64,000 nt of DNA from Geosiphon pyriformis (GCA_016748015.1 JAAOMT010000128.1:1049471-1113470), one strand, 5' to 3'. Numbered from the stretch's first letter, positions 13,300 to 24,350 are shown. Translations and numbers: made by a program. The notes: generated by a model not told the origin, from the sequence alone.

Positions 13300-14150
13300 A
13301 TTTTTTTAGAAAAAAACCACAAAACATATATTTGTTATTATTGCAAACCATGCCACAAAAAATGTTTTAAGTATTTAAAATAACAAAAAAAGTAGAACAA
13401 CAAACCATGTTTTGCTTGTAAGAAAATCTTATTTAATAAAAAAATATGAAATAATATTCTTGGATAAAAAAGAATGTGTAATATATTATGTCAATACACA
13501 ATTTTTATTAACAACTGGATAAGCAAAAAAATATCTTTTAATATTATATGGAACAGAGCTTTTTTATGCTTAAATAATTATTTACATAATAAAAACAAGA
13601 TCTGAAAAATGATAAGTACTAAAGTTAAAGACATTTTATCTAATAAAATATTAGCAATTAAAAACAACCCACCAGAATTTGTTAAAACTATTTTCATTCC
13701 AAACCCAATATCTTTGTTAATATTTTAAGCAATTCAAAACAATTTTATGAATATTACTAAGATTTAACACTTACTTAAAAAGAGCAAAAGCAGTATTTAA
13801 AATAATTAAATATTAGACTCTATAAATATTGCCTAATTTTTAATGACTTTGAATATTATAATAATTGTGATCTCATTTATAATCTACTATCATACATAAT
13901 TTATTTAATTCCTAAAGAGAAAAAACCAATCAGCAGTTGTACTTCAAAATTAAAATTAAAATTTAATTCTAATTTAAACTCTAATAATGATAACAACAAT
14001 GTTTTTAATTTTGTTTACAATAATAATAACAATAACAATAATTTAAATTTTAATGAAAACTTTAAACATTATATTATGTTTCCAAATCTTTTAAAAAACT
14101 AAGAAATTTAAAAAATCTTAATAGAACTCAATATTAAAAGGAGAGAATAA
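13300..14150 (+). pseudogene. Cys-rich module of unknown role and element 3' end
   Basis: Around 13330-13440 one frame gives CYYCKPCHKKC and, after stops, KPCFACKKILF; around 13490 it gives CQYTIFINNWI. Spaced CxxC pairs suggest a former zinc-binding module. Then comes an Asn/Glu-rich low-complexity stretch (13900-14060), and a purine-rich AAAGGAGAGAA at 14137-14147 just before the 3' LTR that would serve as polypurine tract. I do not recognise a named domain. Confidence 0.45.
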
Positions 14151-14938
14151 TATTATTTATAGAAATTAAGAATTATAATAAGTAGATAAAATAGCCAATC
14201 AAAAATAGATATAGTAAAAAAAAAAATTCCAAAATTTCTCTTAAAGAATTACATGATTCTAGAATTTTAGAATTCCAGAATTCTTTGCAAAAAAATTAAA
14301 AAATTAAAAAAAACCTTATATAACATGAATTATATATATATAATAAAAGTATTAGAAGCAAAAAAAACAATTTAGTTTAAAACAACAATACTTTTCTTTT
14401 TAAAAAATAGTTTTCTATAACTTAAAATAAAATTATACTTATATCAATAAAATATTTATTATTATCCAAATCTATATTATTATTACTTAATTAAAAAAAT
14501 ATTAATTATTTCACACTATTAATACTTTATGTTAATAGAATTTAATATTTAACCATATTGTACCAATAACTCTTAATTACAATTATTAACAAGATATTAA
14601 TTTTTTATTTTTTTTTATTTGTTATTTACTAATTAATTAAAAAAATTAAGAACTAAGTAATTGATGTCAAAAATAGCTTGATAAAAGACTTAAAAACAAG
14701 AATAAAAATTTAAAAATAACTTATCAGAAGGGCACAACTGCCAAAATAAACTAGTTATCATACTTAAGAAAAAAATTCATAGAAGAAACTATCAATTAAA
14801 TTTCTGTTTATTATACAAAAAACTTAACAAAAATTTTCAAACTCCAAAATTTTCAAAAATTACCAATATTTTCAGCTATTAAGCACCAAGTTATGAATCT
14901 GTTATTTGTTCTAATACTCTAAATAATCATTTGTAATA
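14151..14938 (+). repeat. 3' LTR of the decayed element
   Basis: 788 bp. Aligns with 8630-9141 plus 10038-10327 and with the LTRs at 55-64 kb; terminal TG and CA are mutated to TA and TA. Confidence 0.75.
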
Positions 14939-15526
14939 TTGTATATTATCTATTATTATATAATTAAAACTGTTTAATTAAATTCAAACAAAAAGTAAAA
15001 TAATCTTAATAATTTGATTTATTAATACAAAAAGTATTCTTTAAAGATTTTTTAAGCACAGATTATTAAATTTACAAATAATAAATTAAAGTTTTTAGAA
15101 TTTTTTTTAGTTTTTAGTTGGATTAAAAGTTAATTTTATGAATTATTTTTTAACAAATATGATTAAAATATTTTTAAACAATAAAATTTTTTTGGTTGTT
15201 AAGATATTTAATGCTTTTTACTTTAAACATAGTATTTTTGTTTTGAATATATTAAATTAATATTTAAAAAAATAGCTTTAAAATATTTTGTTTAGCTATT
15301 TTTATAATAAAAAACATTTTTCTTATTAAAAATTTATTAATTATTATAAAAAAAGTAATATTTACAACTTTTTTATTTTTTGTTTTGATTGTAATCATAA
15401 AAATAGAAGTATAATAAAAAATTACTTTAAAATTAAGTAATATTATAAAATAATTAAATAAAATATATATTAAAATCTAATTTGTTTTGTTTTTATAATT
15501 AAAAATAATTATATATTAATCATATA

Positions 15527-17815
15527 AGAAAAATTAAAAACTTTTTGTCTCCTTAATTTTATGACCATAACCAGAGCAAAGAGTAAAAAAGCTGCACCTG
15601 ATATCTGTTCTGAGATATCTAATAAAATTTCAACCAGAGGAGCTCTCTCTGTTGTAGAAGCAACTAGACAAAATGTTTTAGAAGCCTTCTTCTTACCCAG
15701 TAATCGTGATAAGCTGCTTTTGGTAGCCACTGAAGCAACTTCTTCATCTTTGGCTGGTTTTTTACCAGTCAAAGTCCTCTCAAAGAGACATCTAAGTTAG
15801 TCTCAGTGTTGTCTTCACCCCAACCAAGAGCCCAAAAGTTTTTAATAATAAACCAGTAAATAAGCTGGTCTTTCCCTTTATAGGTTCAATACCTGGTACT
15901 TCTAGCACCACCTCTTCAAAAAAAATGGTCAAAAAAACCAGAAGTTCAGAAAAGTAGAGCAGTCGCTTGCCTCTGCTATTGTTACACCAAACTCTTTTGT
16001 GGTTCCCAATAAAATTTTAGATGAGATCTCTATAGCATTATCCAGCACATTATCCAAGATGGGCCAAGATCAACCACTGGCTATGTTGTCAAACGTGGTG
16101 TCTTCTGACAGATCATTGCTGGTTGTAGAAGCAAAACAATCTCCTCCTGTTGGGTCACCTGTTCTTGGGAACTAGATTGATTAAATGGAAACTGATTCAT
16201 CTTTTTTTCTAGTTTCTGGTGCTACTTCTGGTGGTGCTTGGGAAACTATTACTAGTCGTTAAAAGTTTGCTGGGTGAGTGGCCTCTACTCTGGTGCCTGG
16301 TGCTACTTTTAAGATCAAATTGGCTTATGTTAAGACTGTTTTTCAGTTTGTGCATGGTTTCTTGGATGCTAAATCTGTTCCAAAAGACAATTTGAAGCTT
16401 TTCTGTATGGAGTTTGCTTTTCAACAGTCTTTGGAAGCTGTGTTTTTGGTTGAGCTTACAAGCTCTGTTTGTTTGACCACTCTCAAAATTGCCAAGTCTT
16501 TGGTGGTTTCTGAATCTGGTTCCCCTCCTGCTGCTGTTGTGCTGCGTAATATACCTTTGGGTATGTCTGCTGCTAATGTTAAGTTGGCTCTCAGTGTATT
16601 TGGTAGTATTACTCGTGTTGTGCTGAAGCCTGCTGGCATTTGGCAGTATGTGGTGGTTTATTTTAAAAAGTTAGACTCTGTTGTGTCTGCCTTAAAGCAT
16701 TGATCAGTCTTGATGGGCAAGGATAGTGTTAGAATCCTCCTTCTGGTGAATCAAAATGAGACTATTTTGTCTTGTGATAAGTTTAAGGCCAAATTAGTCA
16801 ACCTTCCCCCTGGCTGTACTGCCTTTGAAATCAGTAATATGATTTCTCAGATTGGTGGTTGAACATGTTTCATCTCTCGTTCTCCTGATTCTGGTCATCG
16901 TTCCTGGTTTGTTTTGATTACATTTAACTCTCAAGGTGATTTGGATTCTGCTATAGTCAAGACTAGTACTCTAAGGAAATGCCATATCTGGTGGGAAACT
17001 CCTGGCTGCTGGTGCTGTTTTAGGTGTCAAGAAATGGGCCATCTGGCTGTGGATTGCAAAATTTCCCCACTTCCTACTCCCAAGATTTCCAAGGTTTTCA
17101 AGTCTTATTTTGTGGGTAGTGTTTCTTATGCGAAGGCTTCTGCTTTCCTGGATTCTTCTGAGTTTCCTCCCTTGGCGGTTTCTATTTCCTCTTCTATGGT
17201 TGTTGGTAATTCTTTAATGTCTTTCCGGTTGGCTTCTTTGGAATCTGATTTGGTCAAGCTTTCTACTTTGGTTAAGTCTATTGTTAAACCAGTTGGTTTC
17301 TTGGTCAAATTGTTTGAGCAATTTATTAATGGGGATTTGGTCTCAAGCAGTAAACTTGGCCTTAAAGTCAATAAAATTATGGTATATATAGGTTCTTTTA
17401 GTAAGATTGTTGGTAAGTTGAGAAGGGAAGTAGTTTCTTTAAAAAAAGAATGTTGCATGGAAGATATCAATATGTTTGGTAATTCAGAGCATCCAGTTGG
17501 TTTGGATGATGAGGTGTTTTCTAATTTGTTGTCCCTTTGGGAACATGAGCCTATTGATGTTAAAGCTGATGCCTTAAAAACAGCTGAATGGCTGGTTGGA
17601 TTGGTTTCTTGTAGTGCGACTTTGTTTTTGGTTATTTAAAAGATGTCATTTTTGGGTAAGTTTTCTTCTGGTGCATCAACATAGTATAGCCTGAACTGGC
17701 TCGAGTAACTGGTTATATGTAGAAAATGCATGAACTACATCTAATTTAAGACCTTACATAGTCATATTGTATTAGATAGTGGTTGGGTCTTGCTCGTTAA
17801 ACTCTAATAAAAAAA
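15527..17815 (+). mobile_element. LINE-derived element with ORF1 only and a LINE 3' tail
   Basis: Flanked by perfect 9-bp direct repeats AATCATATA (15518-15526 and 17816-17824), with an A-rich end just before the right repeat. The last ~180 bp (TGGTTATATGTAGAAAATGCATGA ... CTCGTTAAACTC) is clearly related to the 3' end of the LINE at 54.0-54.1 kb. Only an ORF1-like region lies between; endonuclease, RT and RNase H are absent. GC content is far higher than in the host AT-rich block, so it is a younger insertion. It fits an ORF2-less element mobilised in trans, or an internally deleted LINE. Confidence 0.75.
15561..17639 (+). pseudogene. LINE ORF1-type protein, RRM-like fold plus zinc knuckle, broken
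   Basis: Open stretches 15561-15800, 16278-16703 and 16914-17639 form one degenerate reading with a few stops and frame slips. Block order is a Ser/Ala-rich N-terminus; then an RRM-like segment around 16530-16700 (AVVLRNIPLGMSAANVK, IWQYVVVYF); then a CCHC knuckle around 17010-17060 (CFRCQEMGHLAVDC); then a helical coiled-coil-like stretch (17220-17460). Such ORF1 proteins bind RNA in LINE RNPs. The C-terminal part (LWEHEPIDVKADALKTAEWL) leads directly into the 3' UTR. Reading-frame breaks make a single full-length product unlikely. Confidence 0.65.
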
Positions 17816-17824
17816 AATCATATA

Positions 17825-17898
17825 GCTATTTATTAATTTTAATAAATATATTATTGTTGTTATTTTTTAATTAAAAAAAGTATTATTAAATTTAAACA

Positions 17899-17929
<31 letters not shown>

Positions 17930-18180
17930 TTTTTTAATTAAAATTTTTTTATAATAATTAATATATTCTATTTTTTGTTATTATAACTTTTACTTAATAA
18001 TATTAAATGCACTTTTAAAGTGTTTAATTTAATTGTTAATATTAAAGAATTCTGAATTCTTTTTTTTTGGTTTTAAATAATTGATTGGTTTTTATTATTA
18101 AAAAAAATTAATTTCAGAAAGTCTAAATTACAAGCCTTTGTTTAGTGGTGATTTTGTCGTGCAACATTAAAGTATCACAA
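17825..18180. other. AT-rich remnant and HSP90 upstream region
   Basis: Continuation of the AT-rich block to the right of the 15.5-17.8 kb insertion, with an (AAT)n run at 17901-17927. No gene seen. Composition becomes normal from about 18120, where the HSP90 promoter begins. Confidence 0.55.
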
Positions 18181-18218
18181 TAACATCGAAGTTTTTCTTG
18201 GTCAATCTCCAACTTACT

Positions 18219-18308
18219 GGAACTTTCTTCATCCAATTTAGATGATCGTTTGATTTATATAAGATGCCATTTCGTTGTGTGATAGAAACTTATGGAAACT
18301 TTTCGAAA
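18219..18308 (+). promoter_or_regulatory. candidate heat-shock elements upstream of HSP90
   Basis: 18284-18308 has GAA at 18285, 18295 and 18305 in a strict 10-bp step, with imperfect TTC-type units between them in 5-bp register. 18220-18227 is a perfect GAA-ct-TTC pair. Both lie 160-250 bp upstream of the start codon and fit the nGAAn repeat recognised by heat-shock factor. Inferred from pattern only. Confidence 0.55.
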
Positions 18309-18465
18309 AGGCCACGACATCCATTTCACCCTTGAAATAAAAGGATCCATCTTGCGCGTTTATTTCCCACTTCAGTTTTTCTCATAAACTCTACTGAAAA
18401 TTCTGTTATTAATATCCCAGTTTACATAATACCTCTTACACAAAAACTTAACACCTACCCTCAAA

Positions 18466-20963
18466 ATGGCCGAAGTAGAAAAGTTCGCCTTCCAAGCTGA
18501 GATTTCTCAGCTTATGTCCATTATAATTAACACTTTCTACTCTAATAAAGAGTGAGTATACCGAGTTTTCTCGCTTTAGCTATTAGTGTTCTTGTACCCT
18601 TCACTAATCAATCTTTATTGTACCTCTTGAATTATTCAGAATCTTTCTTCGTGAGTTGATATCCAACGCTTCTGATGCCTTGGATAAAATTCGATACGAA
18701 TCCCTTACAGATCCTTCAAAGTTAGAAACTGGTCGTGAGCTTTATATAAAGATAACACCAGATAAAGAACATAATATATTGGCAATTCGTGATACTGGGA
18801 TTGGCATGACAAAGGTATAAATTCATGTAACTGCCATAACCAATTCCATTTATCTTCTTACAAGGCATCATCCTTTACTATTACGCGTGTGGATATCTTT
18901 TACTTCAATATATAAATCGAAATAACTTGCTATACCTTATAGTTCCTTTAATTATTTCCTACCACTGTTTTCCCTCGCCAGGATTTTTGAAATATCAATT
19001 AATAGATAATACCTCTTTACTTCATAATGTTACAGGCTGATCTTGTCAATAACTTAGGTACTATTGCTCGTTCAGGGACCAAATCTTTCATGGAGGCCCT
19101 TCAATCCGGTGCAGATATTTCCATGATTGGTCAATTCGGTGTAGGTTTCTATTCCGCTTATCTGGTAGCCGATCGTGTACAAGTGATTACAAAGCATAAT
19201 GATGACGAGCAGTACATTTGGGAGTCGGCCGCTGGTGGCTCATTCACAATTGCCCGTGATACGAAAAACCCTCCACTTGGTCGTGGCAGCGAAATTCGCC
19301 TTTACCTCAAAGAAGATCAACTTGAATACCTTGAAGAAAAGAAGATTAAGGAAGTTGTTAAGAAACATTCCGAATTCATTGGCTATCCCATCCAACTGGT
19401 CGTTGAAAAGGAAGTCGAGAAAGAAGTTGAGGAGGATGAGACCGAAGAGATGAAAATTAAAGAAGAGGATGAAGAGGAGGATAAAACTTCTAAAATTGAA
19501 GAAGTAGAGGATGAAGATGAAAAGAAAGACAAAAAGATGAAAAAAATTAAAGAGAAAACCCTCGAAACCGAGGAGCTTAACAAAACAAAGCCTCTTTGGA
19601 CTCGAAATCCCGACGATATAAAAAATGAGGAATACGCTGCTTTCTACAAATCTCTCACCAACGACTGGGAAGATCATCTTGCCGTTAAGCATTTCTCCGT
19701 TGAAGGTCAACTTGAATTTCGTGCGATTCTCTTCGTTCCTCGTCGTGCTCCATTCGATTTGTTCGAGACGAAGAAAAAAAGAAATAACATTAAGCTTTAT
19801 GTACGCCGAGTATTTATTATGGATGATTGTGAGGATTTGATTCCCGAGTATCTAAACTTTGTTAAAGGCATAGTTGACTCGGAAGATCTCCCTCTCAACA
19901 TCTCACGTGAAATGCTTCAACAAAACAAGATTCTCAAGGTTATTCGTAAAAACATTGTCAAAAAATGTATGGAATTGTTTTCAGAAATTGCCGAAGATAA
20001 GGATAACTTCAACAAATTTTATGAAGCTTTTGCCAAAAATATCAAATTGGGTATTCATGAGGATTCTCAACATCGAGCCAAATTATCCGAATTCCTTCGA
20101 TATTATTCCACAAAGTCAGGTGAAGAGTTGACCTCGCTTAAGGATTACGTAACACGTATGCCTGAGAAGCAAAAGGCCATATACTATATAACTGGTGAGA
20201 GCCGTCAAGCTGTCGAAGGCTCTCCATTCATCGAAGTATTAAAGAAACGGGGCTACGAAGTCCTATTAATGACCGACCCTATTGACGAATATGCTGTTTC
20301 ACAGCTGAAGGAATATGACGGTAAAAAACTTGTTTGCATTACCAAAGAGGGCCTTGAACTCGACGAGGATGAGGAAGAGAAAAAGAGACGTGAGGAAGAA
20401 GAAAAAGCGTTTGAACCTCTATGTAAACAAATAAAAGAAATTCTTGGGGATAAAGTAGAAAAGGTAAGGCGATTTACATTTTCCTTTTTATCTGTTAAAG
20501 AAATTTTGCTCACAATTTTTACGTATAATAGGTGTCTGTTTCAAACCGTATCTCTGAGTCACCATGCGTTCTCGTAACCGGCCAGTATGGATGGTCAGCC
20601 AATTTTGAACGTATCATGAAGGCACAAGCCCTTCGCGATTCTAGTATGGCGTCCTATATGGCATCCAAAAAGATTATGGAAATTAATCCACATCATGTTA
20701 TCATCAAAAGTCTCAAAACAAAAATTGAAGCCGACAAGAATGATAAGACAGTAAAAGATCTCATTTGGTTGTTGTTTGAAACATCACTCCTACAATCTGG
20801 TTTCACCCTCGACGAACCAGCTTCATTCGGTGAAAGAATTTTCAAGATGATTAAACTCGGTCTTGATCTTGGGGATGATGCAGATACTACCGAGCCAATT
20901 GAGGAAGAAGTTCCTCAATTAGAGGAAACTGGCGAAGTTTCTCAAATGGAGGAAGTTGATTAA
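18466..20963 (+). CDS. HSP90: HSP90 cytosolic molecular chaperone
   Basis: Four exons, 18466-18551, 18640-18814, 19036-20463 and 20532-20963, join in phase to 706 residues, the normal length. The N-terminal ATPase (GHKL) domain shows [31 protein letters not shown] and [16 protein letters not shown] charged, Glu/Lys-rich linker follows (around residues 215-260). The middle domain has [11 protein letters not shown]; the C-terminal dimerisation domain ends in MEEVD, the TPR co-chaperone docking signal that marks the cytosolic form. It folds kinases, steroid-receptor-type clients and others in an ATP-dependent clamp cycle. The start is the first ATG after a pyrimidine/A-rich leader and matches the usual family start. 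Heat-shock elements upstream suggest stress induction. Intact, with no odd residue seen. Confidence 0.97.
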
Positions 20964-21396
20964 AAGAAATTTTCCAAACTTAATTTGTAAATGGACATTT
21001 TAACCTACTATTCTTTTGCTGTTGCTAGTTTAAGGCTGTATAGTATAGGAAGATGAAATCAGGTATACAAAAGCAAAGCGGTAGCATTTACTATGATGTA
21101 TTTAGGATAGAATAATCATAATATGATGTTAATGATGTTAATACTAATAATAGTAGTAAATATAAAGAGACGCAGCTTATTCGTTTTCTGACTGTTATTA
21201 TGAAATGATTGGTTCCCAAGGTTTCCAATATTGCCATTGTTGTAAAATACTAAACGTTTGAGTAGCCATTTTGGAATACTATCACATAGAGTACCTTATA
21301 CATATATGTCGTGTGGCCAACAATGCTTTTTTAAATTGTTTAAAAGCAGTAAAGCGTAATTGAATTTGATGTAAGGCAAATACGTTGGCTAAAAAT
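20964..21396. other. intergenic, HSP90 3' region and next promoter
   Basis: No open frame or structured RNA recognised. Contains short direct repeats (AATGATGTTAATGATGTTAAT near 21125). Confidence 0.6.
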
Positions 21397-22648
21397 ATGA
21401 GTACCGCTACTATTTCAGAGGCTCCAGTTTTAAAAGAGCAAACGGAAGAGGTTCAAACCTCTTTATTGCAGGAAGCTCCAAAAAAAGATAAACAAAAACA
21501 AAAGAAAGAAAAAGAAAAGGAGAAAAAAGAAAGGAAAGAAAGAGAGAAGAAAGAGAAGAAAGAAAAAAAAGATAGAAAAGGCACCAAGGACGAAATACAA
21601 AGTAAAGTAATTCAAAGTTTACGTTCTTTGAATGGGTGCCCAAATTCACATCCTTGCTGCATTTTGCTTACCAATTTTCACTTTTAAAGACGGGAAATCC
21701 GAGCCAGCATCCCCGATTACATCTATCGTAAATACGGATATTAAAGAAAACGGTGCCTCTTTACCACAGATTGACGCTTCAAATTTGCAAACTCCTTCAG
21801 CCTCTACATCACCTGTAACACCAGCTTCTGCTTCTACCTTTTCAATTTCTTCTATTCAGAGCACCCTTCCTTTGACTACAAGTATTAATCAAATTGTTGA
21901 GGAAGAAATACAATCGCCCATCGCAATTAGTGAGGTGCCTAGCCCTGAGAAACCGCCTAGTATTGATACCAATTTATCAGCGACATCACGCAGTCTTGAA
22001 AGTGCTATTATTGATGCTACTCAAACCAATATCAATGAATCAAATGAGGATCTATTTATTGAGGATACATCTTCCGGATGCGAACCAACAATTTCTGAAG
22101 TAAAAAAGAATTGGGTAAATGCAATTGGTCAAGTCCGTGGCTTTCTTGTTCGCACTTCAAATACAGTTGTCGAGAAAATTAATCAGAAGCTTGATGAATT
22201 GGATGAGCAACTAATGGAACAATTCAGCGATGAAGAATTTATAGATAGTGAATTGGAAACTCATGAACCGTCAGTTGAAGATCCTACAAATCTGGTGACA
22301 GAAGATTTACCGCAGCCTGTCGCTTCATCCACACAACAACCTGCTGTTATTGAGGCGCAAAAGCAACGTGAAGAATTACTTGAAAACATAGAATCTACCA
22401 ACGCCATTATTTCTACTCCTCCTCCTTTGCCACCAAAAGATCCAAAATATACTCACCCTCGTCAAGAATTAGCTGGTACCCAATCTGTAATGTCTGAGAA
22501 TATGAATGCTCTCATAGAGCGAGGAGAAAAAATGGACCAGCTGAACGATAAAATGGAAGGAATGAGCAACGCAAGCTCTGAATTTGCAAGGATTGCAAGA
22601 GAAATGGCTAAACGTGAAGCCAATAAAAAATGGTACAATATTTGGTGA
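21397..22648 (+). CDS. soluble R-SNARE-like coiled-coil protein (tomosyn/amisyn-type C-terminus)
   Basis: Two exons, 21397-21601 and 21690-22648, 387 residues. Residues 30-65 are an almost pure Lys/Glu/Arg stretch. The middle is Ser/Thr/Pro rich and disordered. A conserved-looking helix (VKKNWVNAIGQVRGF) lies near residue 215, and a proline cluster PPPLPPK near 320. The C-terminal ~50 residues (NALIERGEKMDQLNDKMEG..., ending in EFARIAREM and KKWYNIW) have the heptad pattern and central Arg of an R-SNARE motif. There is no transmembrane segment. This matches the soluble R-SNARE tails of tomosyn or amisyn proteins, which compete with synaptobrevin for t-SNAREs, but the WD40 repeats of tomosyn/Sro7 are absent. 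Role in vesicle fusion control is inferred. Confidence 0.72.
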
Positions 22649-23008
22649 AAGTTTCTCTATCAGACAATGTCAGAATTTTATCATGGAATCAAAACTCGAT
22701 TTGTTTTTATGTTTTATCTTTTTCTCGATTCATGCGGGGCGTCCGTATATTATGTAGTATATTTAAGGCATCATGTGGTTTCCCTTTCGCTGTATATTTA
22801 GTTTTAAACTTTTGGTGAACGCAATCTGCTATTTTATTCATATCGATAATAAATTTTTACGCATTATTCGACAACTATTTGAAGATATGAAATTTTATAT
22901 TAACAGTGCTTCATTAAATTGTGGATCTGCCAATAGTTTGGAATTCGATTTTGTTGATCATTTGGCAAGTGTCGTTTAAGCTTTCGGAAAGAAGCTTTTT
23001 CTTGATAA
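22649..23008. other. intergenic
   Basis: 3' region of the R-SNARE-like gene and short promoter of the next gene. No gene recognised. Confidence 0.6.
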
Positions 23009-23889
23009 ATGTCACCTTCCGTACCTCCTCCACCTCCTTCGGTGTTATCTTTCTCGACAGTAGGAGAGCTTTCAGTAGCTCTTACTGACCTGATAGTGAA
23101 ACTATCTTCTGAATCAATCGCTGCTCGTGGTCGGTTTACGATAGGTTTGTCTGGTGGTTCTTTACCAAAACTACTGGCTGCTAACTTGAAAAGTAAAGGC
23201 CAAGAGGTGATTGCGTGGGATCAATGGAGAGTATTTTTCTGTGATGAAAGGTCTATATTAAGATTTATGTCAAGCTGAATATGTTTTTGACTTGAAGCAA
23301 ATTCGAATGAATTGCGACATGTCAATAGGGAGAATAATAATCGCTTTTCATGATTAGACTTGTCCCATTAGATCATGAGGATTCAAACTACAAATTATGG
23401 AAGCAAGAATTATTTTCAAAGGTTTTAATCCCAGATGAGCAAATTTATGCGATAAATGAAGAATTAATCGATAACGCGGAAGAAGCTGCAGAGGACTACA
23501 AAGATAAATTGATTGAGGTATTTGCCGCGATGAACACGGCAAAATTTCCAGTGTTTGATCTGTTACTATTAGGCATGGGTCCTGATGGGCATACTTGCTC
23601 ATTGTTTCCCGGACATCCGGCCCTTGATGAAACCACAGATTGGGTAGTAGCTGTTGAGGACTCCCCAAAACCACCGCCACGTCGAATCACCTTTACTTTG
23701 CCTGTGGTTAATCATGCACACCATGTCGCATTTGTGGTTACGGGTGAAGGAAAACAAGATATGATGAAAAAGGTGGTGGAATTGAAGCAACAAGAATACC
23801 CAAGTGCTCGTGTTCAACCCGCGCATGGGAAGCTTTATTGGTTTTTGGATGATGCAGCAAGTGCCCAATTAAGCTCAGTGGAGAAATAG
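23009..23889 (+). CDS. 6-phosphogluconolactonase
   Basis: Two exons, 23009-23250 and 23358-23889, 257 residues, the usual length of fungal Sol-type 6PGL. It hydrolyses 6-phosphoglucono-1,5-lactone to 6-phosphogluconate, step two of the oxidative pentose phosphate pathway, normally in the cytosol. Motifs: FTIGLSGGSLPKLLA near the N-terminus (phosphate-binding glycines), [20 protein letters not shown] across the intron, FDLLLLGMGPDGHTCSLFPGH (catalytic His region), and RITFTLPVVNHAHHVAFVVTG. The N-terminal poly-Pro stretch is a minor extension. All core blocks are intact. The S. cerevisiae paralogues are SOL3/SOL4; I give no symbol because orthology to one of them cannot be decided here. Confidence 0.95.
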
Positions 23890-24350
23890 GTAACAATAGT
23901 TATTTTAAATGGCAGGCTCTAATCGCGATTCATTTTATGGTTTTCATTTCTCGTTTCTACTGAAATTTGTACTAATCATAGCTGTTAATTGAAGCTAGCA
24001 TTTCTCATAGAAATAACGCGCATACATTTTTGATATTATTTGCCAAAATAAAAAATATCTCGAATCTTCGCAAATAAGACTTAGCATTGACCCTTAGTTA
24101 TTTGATCATTATTTCTAGAAAAGTCATCTTAACCATTCCAACATATATGGGAGCTTTTTTAGCACAATTTGTAAAAAGAAGATATGAATTTGGATTACGT
24201 GAGATAAGTGGTATAATAAACATAGGAACATATCAAAGTCTGCTATTTTCATTTAATAATCAGAAGCGTAATCCCTATCAAAGTTTCACCCAAAAACGAT
24301 AGCATAGAATCATCAGATAATCCAGTACGAAAATGATAGCTCGATTTGGT
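23890..24350. other. intergenic between convergent genes
   Basis: Shared 3' region of 6PGL (+) and bL27m (-). Short open frames here have no recognisable content. Confidence 0.6.

Larger units (their letters stand above)
8630..14938 (+). mobile_element. decayed gypsy-type LTR retrotransposon inserted in the LINE relic
   Basis: LTR starts at 8630 (TGTTATTCATAG) and 14151 (TATTATTTATAG) align over their length. Both correspond to the LTR family at 55-64 kb (TGTTACTCATA...TATAACA). The 5' LTR ends at 10327 and is followed at 10328 by TTTGGTGC, the same putative primer-binding start as in the 59-kb copy. Flanks CTGT (8626-8629) and TTGT (14939-14942) fit a 4-bp target duplication with one C to T change. 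The interior has gag-like, zinc-knuckle, retropepsin-like and Cys-rich blocks, all with stops. No reverse transcriptase or integrase block was recognised, so this may be a non-autonomous member of the family. Confidence 0.75.
5600..15517 (+). mobile_element. old AT-decayed LINE (APE endonuclease/RT type), split by an LTR element
   Basis: The left half is 5600-8629 and the right half 14939-15517. Translation shows a degenerate copy of the ORF2 seen at 49.3-53.4 kb. Around 6100-6280 the block NYLTKHIFKVFKI..RLLFIKLLFKNK aligns with the endonuclease of the younger LINE. Around 6340 SKDFNEN corresponds to GGDFNED, and YIDFILINN to IDYVFISSN. Near 8200-8300 NIVNKFFDFIDILID..K matches the RT block after the catalytic FxDD. 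At 8590-8629 KLKYKSNLSNNFQNKAV matches LKSKFGLPLNFPNDA. The frame resumes after the LTR insertion at 14939 with YY..LY, KFKQKVK and later FLTNMIKIF. Nearly all changes are G:C to A:T. Numerous stops; not functional. The 3' end is lost at the 15.5 kb insertion. Confidence 0.75.

Noticed and set aside
15509-15772. Minus-strand frame over the start of the ORF1-only element
   Set aside because: Antisense of the ORF1 N-terminus, no independent evidence.
19240-19710. Long minus-strand frame inside HSP90
   Set aside because: Shadow of the charged linker region of HSP90 in the antisense frame.
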